Shown here: piece after piece, positions 1 to 9,500 of the stretch
Position numbering within the stretch: position 1 is the stretch's first letter
Layout of the letters: each line of letters starts with the position of its first letter
From: Slackia faecicanis
GTDB lineage: Bacteria > Actinomycetota > Coriobacteriia > Coriobacteriales > Eggerthellaceae
Direction: 5' to 3'
Assembly: GCF_003725295.1 (NCBI RefSeq)
Contig: NZ_QICB01000002.1
Span: 124,001 to 188,000 of the forward strand
Length of the DNA: 64,000 nucleotides
Notes under the pieces: model-generated
What the model was told of the DNA's origin: nothing
Databases searched by the model: none
The model's input: only the letters and a program-made list of their open reading frames with translations
Program-made: the position numbers and the translations under genes

Positions 1-213
1 ATCGCCCGACGCCGCGCGATCGACCACGCGGCACCCCAGCTTGCACGCGATACGCTCGACGATTTCCACGCCCGCAAGCACGCATGCCTCGCGCGTGAAA
101 TATTCCATCGTTCCCTGCTGTTCGGCGACGCCCAGCACGTGGCTCGTCAAATCGAAATACGGCACGTCTTCGGCGATGATGCGGTCGATCAGTTCATCGG
201 ATACGGTAACCAT
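1..213 (-). CDS. modD: ModD-like protein, N-terminal part (runs off the window)
   Basis: The first 71 codons of a minus-strand gene are visible, starting at the ATG at 213 and running off the left edge. The peptide opens with MVTVSDELIDRIIAEDVPYF, followed by DLTSHVLG, then EYFTREACVLAGVEIVERI. This is the pattern of ModD and of the related quinolinate phosphoribosyltransferase NadC (an EDxPxxDLT opening, then a VLAG segment). ModD belongs to the nicotinate-nucleotide pyrophosphorylase fold and is found with molybdate transport genes; its exact reaction is unsettled. A molybdate-binding Mop protein lies 4 kb downstream, which favours ModD over NadC. NadC itself cannot be excluded because the C-terminal two thirds are missing. 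Confidence 0.6.
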   Translation of the reverse strand, partial: MVTVSDELIDRIIAEDVPYFDLTSHVLGVAEQQGTMEYFTREACVLAGVEIVERIACKLGCRVVDRAASGD

Positions 214-480
214 GAGGCCCCCTGACACACGGCAAAACGAATGCAACGCCCCGCTCCCCCGAACGCGGCTGCATTCGATGATAACCCATCCCCCGCCATC
301 CGGCCGAAACCCGGCGTCGCGCCGGCCCCTGACGCATCAAGCGACAAGCGTCAAACCGACGAAAAATCCCCTTGCTACACTGCCGCGCAAGGGAGCGGAC
401 CGGCCGAACGCAAGGACGACGGCAGCATCGCAGCCTTCCCTCGGCAGGTTCGCGGCATATTCGGGGAAGGGAGTCATCAT

Positions 481-1500
481 GTTCTTCTACGAGCCGCTTA
501 CGGCCACGGCATGGGTGAGCGTCCTGCTGTATCTGGCGTTCCTCATAGGCATGAACGAGCTGTCGCGCCTCAACAAATGGGTCGGCGGCGCCATCTTCAT
601 CGCATTGCCGCTGATCCTGACCATCTTCGTCTGGCCCCATACCGCGGTGGAAGGCACCGGCGCAGGCACGTGGTTCCAGTGGGTGAAAACGTATTCGTGC
701 TTGGCAGGCGCCATCCTGGGTGGCTGATCGTCTACTTCCCCGCCTTCCAGAAGAAATACATCGTCTGCATTCCGCCCATCATCTTCGCCATCAACATCCT
801 CGAGGCGTGCATCCGCGACTTCCAGCTTACGGGCGTCAACGGCATCGTGGACGGCTACATGGTGGTCGGCGGCCCGTGGAACGTCATCAACGGCATCGCC
901 GGCATTTTGAACGCGCTGTGCATCTGCGGCTTCTTCGGCATCATCGTCAGCCGCGGCAAGAAGAAGGACTTCGTATGGCCCGACCAGCTGTGGTTCTGGA
1001 TCATCAGCTACGACCTGTGGAACTTCGCCTACACCTACAACAGCGTTTCCGACCGTTCGATGTATTGCGGCCTGGTGCTTCTGGCAGCCTGCACGATCCC
1101 CGCGTTCTTCATCAAGCGCGGCGCCTACGCGCAGCATCGCGTGCGTACGCTTGCCGTGAACATGATCGTCACCATGACGATCCCCTGGTTCTACCTGCAC
1201 CCGGCCTTCGTGGTGCACTCCACGAACGCGCCCGCCGCGCACATGACCATCTCGGTCATCGCGCTGCTGTTCAACATCGGCGTGTTCGTCTACCAGGCCT
1301 ACACGATCATCAAGAAGAAGCGCAATCCCTTCAAGCAGGAGCTCTACATCGACAACCCCGGATTCCGCAAGGTCTACCTTGAAAACATCGACGTTCCCGA
1401 AGATCAGCGCGAAGCGGCGTTGGCCAATCTGGAAGAGTTCGGCTACGAGGCCGCATGGGACAAGAAGGGCCGCGTCGACACCATGGTCACGCGCCCGTAG
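481..1500 (+). pseudogene. DUF5692 family membrane protein, interrupted by a frameshift
   Basis: The gene starts at ATG 481 behind GGGAG and encodes a multi-span hydrophobic protein. The first frame runs to a TGA at 725-727, just after the segment SCLAGAILG. The protein then continues without loss in the next frame (WLIVYFPAF) and ends at 1500. Adding one G to the GGG run at about 718-720 restores a single frame of about 340 codons. The protein resembles the DUF5692 membrane proteins of Coriobacteriia, whose function is unknown. The short cytoplasmic tail (KKKRNPFKQELYID) is intact. Either the gene is a recent one-base loss mutant or the base is a sequencing error. A TetR gene follows, and a decayed second copy lies directly downstream. 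Confidence 0.7.
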
Positions 1501-1746
1501 CGCCCAGACTCTGGGGCTCTACGCCATGTTCGCCATGGCCGTGCCGCAGTTCTACACCTTTGCCGAAATTCCCACGACGCATAACACCGCGCGTTTTTCG
1601 TCGTGAGCCTGGTGGCGCTGGCGTCCAACGTGGCGCTGGCCGCCTACCAACTGCACCGAATCCGTATACAGCGCCTTAACCCGCTGAAAGACGAGCTCTA
1701 TACTGACAGCAAAAGCTATCGAGAGGTCGTCGAGGAGAACCGCTGA
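1501..1746 (+). pseudogene. remnant of a second DUF5692 gene (3' end only)
   Basis: Directly after the stop of the preceding gene, the plus strand encodes QTLGLYAMFAMAVPQFYTF, which aligns with TLAVNMIVTMTIPWFYL of that gene. A frameshift near 1590 moves to another frame reading FFVVSLVALASNVALAAYQL and then RLNPLKDELYTDSKSYREVV, ending at TGA 1744-1746. The last part matches RNPFKQELYIDNPGFRKVYL. Only about 80 C-terminal codons survive and no start is present. The order suggests a tandem duplication of the DUF5692 gene followed by deletion that fused copy one to the tail of copy two. Confidence 0.75.
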
Positions 1747-1818
1747 TCGGCCGCCGTGCCTGCGAGGCCGGCGCGGCGCGAGGGCGCGACGGCCTCGCAG
1801 GCGAGCGAAGGAGCCGTC

Positions 1819-2523
1819 ATGTCTGCCAGGAAAAGCGCGATCATGCCGGAATTCAACCCTGACCTGCCGCATCCCGTTACGCGGCAGGTCAGGCGAAGTG
1901 CACGCCTGGAGGGAACGGCCGGCGACATCATGCTGGCCGCGCGCGACCTGTTCGAAACCGAAGGCGTGGCGGCCGCCAGCATGGCCGCCATCGCGCGCAA
2001 GGCGGGCGTGGCGCGCAGCCTGGTGTACTACTACTTCCCCGACAAGCAGGCCGTCACCGACGCCGTGCTGGACGACTATCTCGAAGACATGCTGGAAAGC
2101 GTGTCCACCTGGAACGAGCTGCGTATATTCGGCGACATGCCCGCCGAACTGAAGAATTGCGTGGCCACGTTCAGGCGCGTGCTCTACACCGCATCGGGGC
2201 AGCCGCGCCCCATGTTCGCCGTGCTCGACGAGCTAGGCATGCGCGAACAGTTCGCCACGCAGGCGGTGCGCGAGGTGGTCGCCTGCATTCAAGACTATAT
2301 CGTGTCCGAATACACGGCATACCGCACGATCGAGATACGCCTGGTTCCCGAGACGTTCGGGCTGCTGCTGTTCGGCCTGGTGGGCATGATGAAGGCGAAA
2401 CCCGACATCACCGACGACGAACTGGCCGAGCTTGTCGCCCAGACGCTGCGCCTGGATATGACGGTGCTCGACCCGCCGCCGTGGCCCGAGCATCCCGACG
2501 CGCCCATTCTGCGCGCAAGCTAG
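1819..2523 (+). CDS. TetR/AcrR family transcriptional regulator
   Basis: This is a 234-residue regulator. The N-terminal TetR helix-turn-helix occupies about residues 33-80, with the typical AARDLFETEGVAAASMAAIA and KAGVARSLVYYYFPDKQAV. The remaining all-helical region is the ligand-binding and dimerisation domain, which is not similar enough to a named subgroup to suggest an inducer. The start at 1819 is chosen because GAAGGAG lies 7 bases upstream; an in-frame codon at 1756 has no site. It sits just downstream of the DUF5692 genes on the same strand, so it may regulate them. That link is inferred from position only. Confidence 0.85.
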   Translation: MSARKSAIMPEFNPDLPHPVTRQVRRSARLEGTAGDIMLAARDLFETEGVAAASMAAIARKAGVARSLVYYYFPDKQAVTDAVLDDYLEDMLESVSTWNELRIFGDMPAELKNCVATFRRVLYTASGQPRPMFAVLDELGMREQFATQAVREVVACIQDYIVSEYTAYRTIEIRLVPETFGLLLFGLVGMMKAKPDITDDELAELVAQTLRLDMTVLDPPPWPEHPDAPILRAS

Positions 2524-2708
2524 TCACCGCAGAAATCCCGGCGAACCTGCGCCATGAGCCGCGCTATGCGCTCGTCGGCGAGCGAATACGCGACGCGCTG
2601 TCCCTGCTTTTCCGACGAAAGCACGCCCGCCGCCTTCAGCGCGGCCAAATGCTGCGACGGACCCGGCAGCGAAATCCCCGGCACATGCTCGGCGATCTGC
2701 GCAACCAT
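2520..2708 (-). pseudogene. N-terminally truncated ArsR-type winged-helix remnant
   Basis: The 62 residues contain the second half of an ArsR-type winged helix: IAEHVPGISLPGPSQHLAAL (recognition helix), then KAAGVLSSEKQGQRVAYSL (wing). The usual opening helix, where family members have a PTRRRILELL-like segment, is absent, and an in-frame TGA lies seven codons upstream of the ATG at 2708. ArsR proteins usually have 90-120 residues. It is either a remnant or an unusually short DNA-binding protein; a remnant is more likely in this fragment-rich stretch. The stop codon overlaps the end of the convergent TetR gene. Confidence 0.5.
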
Positions 2709-2774
2709 GCGAGGCCCGTCGAGGCATCACAGCCCGGCGGATCGCGGCCGTCGCCGCATGCCGTATGAACCGCC

Positions 2775-3761
2775 CTAATCTTCCAGGCGCTCGCGCAGAA
2801 ACGCGCGGTATTCGTCGACCAGGCTCTGAGGGCCTGCAATCTTCACCGCGCCGCCCATGCCGGCCACCCAGCCGAAGAACTGCTCGCTCACGCACACCTT
2901 CACCGTGGCCCGGGAGCTTCCGTCCTCGCATGCCTCGCTTGCCACCACCGCATCGGCGAAGCGGTCGGCGATGATTTCGTACTTGTCGGGCGCGGCGGCC
3001 AGCACGGCCTCCTGCTCGTTGCCGACGAAGCGCCCGAACACGGCAACCGATTCGCTCATGGCCTTATACGATTTCGTGGCCTCGTTGGACACGGCGGGTT
3101 CGTCTTTCAGGACGGCGAACGACGTCATGCGATCCAGGCGATACTCGAGCATTTTCTCGCGCTCGTCGTCGAACGCGGAAAGATAATAGAAGCCCGCATC
3201 GTAGGTCACGGCGACAGGCGTCACCACGCGCGGCACGCCGAGGTGTTCGGCATGGCGCTTTCCGTCGGGGCCCTTCCTGGTGTAGACGAACGACACCTTG
3301 CAATTCATGTTCTTGGCCTCATAGATCGCGTCGACCTTTTTCAGGACGCTTTCGTTGAAGCGCTTGATACGCCCCACCACGCGAATGTCACGATCGAGCT
3401 TGGGCTTGTCGAGGTTGGTAGCCAGCGTTTTCACCTTCTCGACCAGAATGCCCGCCTGCCTTTCGCTGATGGCACGGCACGAATACACCGCGTCGGCGAT
3501 CAGCATGAGTTCGCCGGCATCGAGCTCGCGGCTGGCGATGGCGTATTCCACGGGATTGCGCTGGTAGGTTTTCACTTCGATGCCGAAGGTGCGCAGCAGC
3601 TGAATGTCTTTATAAATGCTCTTGCGCTCGGCGCTGACGCCAAGGTCGTTGAGGCGCTTGATGATTTCGGACATGGTCAGGCCATGTTCGGCGTCGGTTT
3701 CCTCCTGAAGAATCCTGAGCAGGTACAAAACCTTGATTTTCGAGGTTTTATTATTCGCCAT
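2775..3761 (-). CDS. WYL-domain transcriptional regulator
   Basis: This 328-residue protein has an N-terminal winged helix (IKVLYLLRILQEETDAEHGL then MSEIIKRLNDLGVSAERKSI and YKDIQLL). A central WYL domain follows (SFVYTRKGPDGKRHAEHLGV, PVAVTYDAGFYYLSAFDD, EYRLDRM), then the WCX C-terminal extension. WYL proteins are mostly repressors or activators responding to nucleic-acid or nucleotide ligands, and many in actinobacteria respond to DNA damage; no ligand can be named here. The start at 3761 (MANNKTSK) is preferred over an upstream in-frame codon because the family begins here. No obvious target gene is adjacent. Confidence 0.9.
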   Translation of the reverse strand: MANNKTSKIKVLYLLRILQEETDAEHGLTMSEIIKRLNDLGVSAERKSIYKDIQLLRTFGIEVKTYQRNPVEYAIASRELDAGELMLIADAVYSCRAISERQAGILVEKVKTLATNLDKPKLDRDIRVVGRIKRFNESVLKKVDAIYEAKNMNCKVSFVYTRKGPDGKRHAEHLGVPRVVTPVAVTYDAGFYYLSAFDDEREKMLEYRLDRMTSFAVLKDEPAVSNEATKSYKAMSESVAVFGRFVGNEQEAVLAAAPDKYEIIADRFADAVVASEACEDGSSRATVKVCVSEQFFGWVAGMGGAVKIAGPQSLVDEYRAFLRERLED

Positions 3762-3854
3762 GATCCACGCAGCTTTCGTTAACGGGCTTATGCCAAACCG
3801 GCATTTTAACAGACGCCGCGTCAACGGTCTGCACTCGAAGCGTGCGAACGTAAA

Positions 3855-4105
3855 TTATCGTTTATAAACCGTTTCGCCCATGCGCTCCGTCGCGTAGCCC
3901 ACGATGCGCGCAGCCTCGTCCTTGAACGCGCGCGACCCGATCAGACGGACAGCCGCGTCCACGAACGGCTTGCTACGTTCCTCTTCTGTGAAGGCCACAT
4001 CGAGCCATTCGGTCTGCAGAGGCAGAAAGTCCACGCCTTCTACCTGGTGAAACACGCGCTCCGACCCGATGCAGACATCGGCCGCGCCGCGCGCCAAAGG
4101 ACACG
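3855..4105 (-). pseudogene. 3' remnant of a PBP-like (periplasmic-binding-protein fold) regulator
   Basis: The minus strand encodes ARGAADVCIGSERVFHQVEG, VDFLPLQTEWLDVAFTEEER and about 40 further residues ending VGYATERMGETVYKR before the TAA at 3855. This is the typical end of a PBP-like domain, seen in molybdate-type regulators and in some MoeA-linked proteins (GxADVGxG... FxPLxxExxDL). No helix-turn-helix or start precedes it: the homology stops where the oppositely oriented Mop gene begins near 4105, and reading further only gives antisense of that gene. The rest of the regulator was probably lost in a rearrangement. Confidence 0.55.
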
Positions 4106-4107
4106 CA

Positions 4108-4533
4108 GTGAAGATTTCTGCCCCCAACCAGCTCAAAGGCACCGTTTCCTCCGTCGCCGAAGGCGCCGTGAACGGCATCGTGACCATCGACCTGGGCGGC
4201 GCGGCCGTGAAGGCCTCCATCGCCATGGAAGCCATCGATGACCTGGGCATCAAGGAGGGCGTCGACGCCTACGCCATCATCAAGGCCACCAGCGTGATGT
4301 TCGCCGCCGGCTCCGAGCGCATCGCCGGCATCTCCGCGCGCAATCAGCTTGCAGGCACCGTCGAAAGCGTCAAGAAGGGCGCCGTGAACGGCCACGTGTC
4401 CCTGAAGCTCGCCGACGGCGGCACGATCAAGGGCTCCATCACCAACGACGCCATCGACGAGCTCGGCCTGACCGAGGGCGCTGCCGCGCTTGTCATCGTA
4501 AAGTCCACCGACGTGATCGTGGGCGTCGAATAA
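4108..4533 (+). CDS. di-Mop (TOBE) molybdate-binding protein
   Basis: This 141-residue cytoplasmic protein is made of two Mop domains of about 67 residues each. Each begins SA(P/R)NQLKGTV, and the second carries NQLAGTVESVKKGAVNGHVS. Mop domains bind molybdate or tungstate at subunit interfaces and act as storage proteins or sensors. The start is set at GTG 4108, with AAAGGA 7 bases upstream; the longer reading from 4069 would include sequence that belongs to the remnant on the other strand. A ModD-like gene 4 kb upstream suggests a former or dispersed molybdenum locus. A GC-rich terminator follows at 4568. Confidence 0.85.
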   Translation: MKISAPNQLKGTVSSVAEGAVNGIVTIDLGGAAVKASIAMEAIDDLGIKEGVDAYAIIKATSVMFAAGSERIAGISARNQLAGTVESVKKGAVNGHVSLKLADGGTIKGSITNDAIDELGLTEGAAALVIVKSTDVIVGVE

Positions 4534-4567
4534 GGCTGACCCCCAAACGGCATACCGCGTCGCACAG

Positions 4568-4610
4568 GCGCCCCGCACGGCACATCGCCTCGCGGGGCGC
4601 TTCTTCGTTT
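4568..4610 (+). terminator. rho-independent terminator after the Mop gene
   Basis: The arms GCGCCCCGC and GCGGGGCGC enclose about 15 bases and are followed by TTCTTCGTTTT. The rest of the 4534-4930 gap has no convincing gene; its right end carries the GntR operator. Confidence 0.7.
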
Positions 4611-4876
4611 TCGGCAAGAAGCGTCTCTTTTCCAGCAATCGAAACGTCGATGGGCCGTCTGGAATGCAGCGTCTGCAGGCATGGCCCGAGTCGCCCTGCG
4701 GGCAGCTTTGACGGATAGGGCATGCAGCACGAGCCGCCAAAGCGCGGCGCGATCTCTTCCCCAACCTGAACCCTCGCCGATAGGCCGCTTGGAACGCGGC
4801 CGCCGCCGCAAGGCACCGAACGCGCAGCCCCAGCCCCTCCCCGCCTTCTTTCCTCCCTTGCGCGCTTGCATGCTTA

Positions 4877-4899
4877 TTGTTATATTTAGCCTATAACAA
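4877..4899 (+). promoter_or_regulatory. inverted-repeat operator of the GntR gene
   Basis: TTGTTATA (4877-4884) and TATAACAA (4892-4899) form a perfect 8-bp inverted repeat with a 7-base AT-rich spacer, 31 bases before the GntR start. YtrA-type GntR proteins are usually self-regulated through such a palindrome. The AT-rich island stands out from the GC-rich surroundings. Confidence 0.65.
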
Positions 4900-4930
4900 A
4901 TAGAACAATATCGAAGAAAGGGGCACGAAG

Positions 4931-5353
4931 ATGATCATACGGATAGACCAAGCGTCGTCCGATCCGGTGTATCTGCAGATTCGCGACCGCATCGTGGAAG
5001 CGATCGCCTGCGCGCAGCTTTCCGCGGGCGACCGCCTGCCAAGCGTGCGCGCCCTGGCAAGCGACCTGGGCGTGAACCTGCACACGGTGAACAAGGCCTA
5101 CGCGGTGCTGCGCGACGAAGGATACCTGGTCATGCGAGGCCGAGCAGGTGCCGTGATCGCCGATTTCCAACAGAGCGCATCGCCCGAGCGGCTGGCCGCC
5201 AGCACCGAGAAACTCGAAGAAAGCCTGCGCCAGCTCGCCCTTGAGCACCGCGCCCAGGGCGGAACGTGCCGCTCGTTCGTTGATAAGGCGCGCGAGCAGG
5301 CCGAGCACGTCTTCGCCGACGCCGAACGAACCGACCCGACGAAAGGAGCGTGA
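4931..5353 (+). CDS. GntR family regulator, YtrA subfamily
   Basis: This is a 140-residue repressor. The winged helix occupies about residues 11-75: PVYLQIRDRIVEAIACAQLS, GDRLPSVRALASDLGVNLHT and VNKAYAVLRDEGYLV. Only a short helical tail follows, as in the YtrA subfamily, which lacks a separate ligand domain. The start at ATG 4931 has AAAGGGG upstream. The stop codon overlaps the beginning of the DUF1648 gene, so the two form an operon. YtrA repressors typically control membrane or ABC transport genes in the same operon and respond to cell-wall stress in Bacillus; the inducer here is unknown. The palindrome at 4877-4899 is the likely self-operator. Confidence 0.9.
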   Translation: MIIRIDQASSDPVYLQIRDRIVEAIACAQLSAGDRLPSVRALASDLGVNLHTVNKAYAVLRDEGYLVMRGRAGAVIADFQQSASPERLAASTEKLEESLRQLALEHRAQGGTCRSFVDKAREQAEHVFADAERTDPTKGA

Positions 5354-5358
5354 TTGCC

Positions 5359-6483
5359 GTGATCGCCGCCGCAACCGTAACCATGCTGACCATGCTGACG
5401 CTTTCCGTCGGCCTGCTGCTTGCCTTCACCCCGTATCTCATGCGCCGCAACGAATGCTTCGCCGTAACGGTGCCCTCCTCTGCGCAACATGACCCGCGCC
5501 TGATGGCGCTCAAGAAACGCTACGCCGCGATTATGACGGCCGTCGCGATCGCCTGCGCCCTCGCCTCGGCAGGAGCAGGCGCGCTGATCGTTTCAGGGAG
5601 CGAGTCGCTCGGCACGACGCTCGAATGCGCCGCCGTCATGGCTCCCATCGTTGCATCGTTCGCGCTCATGCTCGTCAATCGCCGTGCGGTGACCGCCATC
5701 AAGCACGCCGAAGGCTGGCGAGCTCAGAGCAGGCAGGCCATCGCCGTAGCGGCCGAAGACGACCTGCCCGGCGCCGTTTCCCTGGCGTGGAACCTGCTCT
5801 ATATTCCCGTCATCCTGGTCACGGCATGTATCGGATTCGCCCTGTATCCATCCATGCCCGACATGCTGCCCATGCATGCCGACTTCTCAGGAAACGTGAC
5901 GGACTATGCCCCGAAATCCATCGCCACGGCGATCGGGCTCCCCGTGCTGATCGAAGTGTTCCTGGCCGCATGCCTCGTCTTTTCGCACTGGTCGATCAGG
6001 CATTCGAAACGTGCGGGCGACGCATCGGCTCCCGCCGCCTCGACGCTTGCATACGGGCTTTTCGCCCGCGCGCAAAGCATCTTCCTGCTGGCCGTGGGGC
6101 TCATTCTCAGCGGCGGCATCGGCATCCTATTCCTGCTTGCCTCTGCGGGCTTCGTCAACCTGAGCCAAGCGGGCGCGATCGTAGTGCTGCTGACTATTCC
6201 CGTGGTCATCGGCAGCATCGCCTTGTCCGTGGCGTACGGCCAGGCGGGTTCGCGCGTGTTCTCACGCATGCAGACAAGCTCGGAAATGACGATGGACGAT
6301 GACGACCATTGGAAGTTGGGCATCTTCTACGTCAATCGCGACGATGCGAGCCTGTTCCTCCCAGAACGATTCGGCATAGGCTGGACGCTCAACTTCGCCC
6401 GTCCCGCCGCGTGGGCGATCATCATCGGAATGCTCCTTGTCACCGCGGCCTTCATCGCCGTCGTGACTGCCTTGGCGGCATAA
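5359..6483 (+). CDS. DUF1648 multi-pass membrane protein
   Basis: This membrane protein has about 374 residues and roughly eight hydrophobic spans. The central DUF1648 signature is clear: AWNLLYIPVILVTACIGFAL, YPSMPDMLPMHADFSGNVTD. DUF1648 is shared with SdpI-type immunity proteins and with YtrA-linked membrane proteins; no biochemical activity is established. GAAAGGAG at 5341-5348 fits the GTG at 5359 (10-base spacing) better than the GTG at 5350, which overlaps the regulator stop but is too close to the site. Co-transcription with the GntR gene suggests an inducible envelope-stress or bacteriocin-tolerance function, which is inference. Confidence 0.8.
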   Translation: MIAAATVTMLTMLTLSVGLLLAFTPYLMRRNECFAVTVPSSAQHDPRLMALKKRYAAIMTAVAIACALASAGAGALIVSGSESLGTTLECAAVMAPIVASFALMLVNRRAVTAIKHAEGWRAQSRQAIAVAAEDDLPGAVSLAWNLLYIPVILVTACIGFALYPSMPDMLPMHADFSGNVTDYAPKSIATAIGLPVLIEVFLAACLVFSHWSIRHSKRAGDASAPAASTLAYGLFARAQSIFLLAVGLILSGGIGILFLLASAGFVNLSQAGAIVVLLTIPVVIGSIALSVAYGQAGSRVFSRMQTSSEMTMDDDDHWKLGIFYVNRDDASLFLPERFGIGWTLNFARPAAWAIIIGMLLVTAAFIAVVTALAA

Positions 6484-6488
6484 ATGCG

Positions 6489-6538
6489 AAAACCCCGCAG
6501 CCTCGAGCACGATTCGCCGTGCGGGCTGCGGGGTTTTT
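6489..6538 (+). terminator. strong bidirectional terminator
   Basis: The arms AAAACCCCGCAGCC and GGCTGCGGGGTTTTT can end both the DUF1648 operon and the convergent large gene. Confidence 0.85.
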
Positions 6539-6578
6539 CGTTACCGCAAAATATCCAGCGCGTCTCGACCGCCGCGCG

Positions 6579-9500
6579 CTACCGGAGATTTTCCTCGCGG
6601 CGCGGGCCGCGCATGCGCAGGGCGATGACGGCCGCGGTCAGCGACGAGAGCGCCGCGATGCACGAACCCACCGCCCAGGGTGCCGTCGCATCGGACATGG
6701 CGGCAACCACCCGGTCGGTCTCGCCGTCATCGGCCCGGGGGTCCGATTCGCCGCTGCCGCCTTCGGCAGAAGACGGGGCCTGCGAACCCGCGCCTGCGGC
6801 CGCCGAACCGGAGGCTTCGCCCTGGCCGGGCGTTTCGGCAGACGAACCGCCGTTTTGGCCGGACGGGCCGCCATCGGCATCGGGGCCGCCTGTCGAACCG
6901 TTGCCGCCCTGGCCGCCTTCAAGATCGGGAGCTGTGCCCGACCCGCCGTCGTTCTGACCGGAATCTTGACCGCCGTCGCCCGCATTCGGGGCATCGGCAT
7001 CGGGGCCTTGCCCGTTTCCGCCGGATTCCTGGCCGCCTTCGCCGCCGTTTCCATCGGGATCGGGGTCGGCTCCGTCTCCGCCATTCGATCCGCCGTTTCC
7101 GTCAGGATTCTGACCGTCGCCCACCGGAGGAGCCTGGCCGTCGCCGTTGCCGCCGTCGGTTCCGTTCGAGCCGTCGCCGCCCGCGTCCGGCCCGTCAGGG
7201 TTCGTCACGACCACCTTCACAGGCGCCTTCATCACGGTTTGGGCATGATTGTCGCCCTCGAGCGTGCGCGCGAAGGCGTAGTACTCGACATCGGGGCTCA
7301 ATCCCACGAACTCCGATTCGGACGTCCACGCATCGAGCACGGAAGTCGCAGCCACGCTGGCCGCGTCGTCTGCGGGATGCTCGGGGATCGTGCAGAGCGC
7401 ATACTGCACCTCGGCGTCGTCGGCGCCGTCCACGGACAGGCGCGCCGTCGTCGCGTCCATCTCGACGGACAGCGTCAGCTCGTGCTCGACCCGCTTCGTC
7501 ACCTCGAGCGCCACCTCGGCCTGCGCCTCGCGCGCGCCCGGCTCTTCGCCTTCGGCATGGTAGGACACGATCGCCGCCGCGGCGTACGTTCCCGCCGCAA
7601 GCCTTGACTTCGCCGAAACCGACCACGAGCCGTCCTGCGCCCCTGGCGCTATTTCCGAAGCGCCCGCAGACACCGCGAACGCGTCGGTCTGGGCGCCGTC
7701 TTCGCCCGACACGATGCGCACGCCGTCGATGAACGCAGGCGCCGCGCCGCTGTTGGCCAGGGAAAGCGCCGCCGACGGAGCCTGAACGCCGTACTGCACG
7801 CTTCCCAGATCGATGGGCGACGCCTGCAGCTCGGGGCTTTCCTTCGCGACTTCGAAGAAATCGAGCAGCGCGCACGCGAAGAACGCGTCGCCATTCGCGC
7901 CCTGCGCCTGCAGCTTGATATAGCGGCCCGTCACGGGCTCGTCGAACATCACGCGCACGGGCTTGCCTGCCTTCCACGAAAAGCCGCTGGCAACCTTGGC
8001 CGTGCTGAACGCATCGGAGGCCACGGCCGCTCCCGCAGGCGCGCCCGTATCGGGAGCCACGGAAACGACCATCTTATGGCGCGGCGTGCCGTTGCCGTGA
8101 TCGGGACGCGGCCAGAAATCGAACGCGGCGATGTCGCGCTCGCGGCCCAGGTCGATCACGATCCAGCCATCCACATCATTGCCCGACCAGGCATTATGCC
8201 AATACGAAAGCGCATTGCCATCGAGCACCCTCCTGGCACCGCCCTCGCCGTTTTGCGACGACGAATACGAATTCACGTTCAACTCCGCGTACGGAACAAA
8301 CGCCATCTTCTCTTCGCGGCCTTCCGTGAACGAAAGCGTCGTGGGCTCGGAGGCAAGCATGGTGCCCGAAGCCGCGCGACGCACCTGCACGTCGACATCG
8401 CCCGCAAACAGATTGCGCTCGGCCAGGCGCGTCCATGCGCCGTCGCTCACGCGTGTTTCTATACGGGCCGGCATCTTGGAATCTTCGAAATACAGCGCGT
8501 TCGAACGATCGTTGAGGAAGTGGCGCGGAAGCTCCTTCGGCGCTTTGCCGATATCGATCGCATTGACCGTGTTCGACCCGATGAACCTGACCAGAATGTC
8601 GTTTTCGGCCGTGATGGACGCCACCTGCTCGTCGGTCAGATCCTCTTTCACCTGGCCGTTCACCAGCTGCTTCCACGACGCTCCGCCGTCGAGGCTGTAC
8701 TCCCACGGCGTGCCGCCCGAAGCGAATTGGGCACCCAGCTTGATCGCGTTCGCATCGGGGCCGTCGAACGAAAACGTCACCAGATGGCCGTCGGATTTGC
8801 CCAGAAGCACATTGGCCATGGCCTTGGAAATCTCCGGCTGCAGCACGTCGCCCGCCTCGGCCTTCGCGGCCTTTTGCAGCGTACGCACGCGCAGATCCTC
8901 AAGCTCGACCATATAGGCGCCCTTGGTGCGCTGGTCGATCACCTTCATGAAGTCGTGCATCGGCAGCGGGTAGTAGGCGAGCGCGTCGGCCACGTGGCCG
9001 GCCAGTGCTATCCATTCCTGCTTACTCGCGCCCTTCTGTTCATACAGCGCGATCTTGGCCGTGATAGCGTCGTAATTGATGCCCTGGGCCGCAAGGGCGG
9101 CGTCCACGAGCACCGATTTGTCCTCGACCGATTCGAAGCTGTCGGCCAGAAGGCGCAGCTCGTAGCTGCTCGCATACGCATCGAAATCGTTGAGCGCGTC
9201 CTGAGCGTACACGGTGTAGGTGCCGCCCCTGACGTATTCGCCCTTGTTCTCGCGCTGCTGCTTCCAGTTGTTCAGATAATGCGCCGCTGCCGGCACGTCG
9301 GAGTTCGACCACCCCGACACGTCGTTTTGAATGCGGTAGCCGCCCTCGAGCTCGCCCGCGGCGTTCGTGCGCAGTTCATAGGTCATCGTGGCCGCATGCC
9401 CCGGCTGCCCTACCACCGCGGACGGAGCGCCCACCATGCAGTTGAGGTTCGAAAACGTCTTCGCCAGCGCGCCGCACACGCCGCCCTTTTCGAACACCAT

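Noticed and set aside
2524-2931. Extension of the ArsR remnant into a full gene
   Set aside because: An in-frame stop lies upstream of the ATG, and other frames do not show the missing helix.
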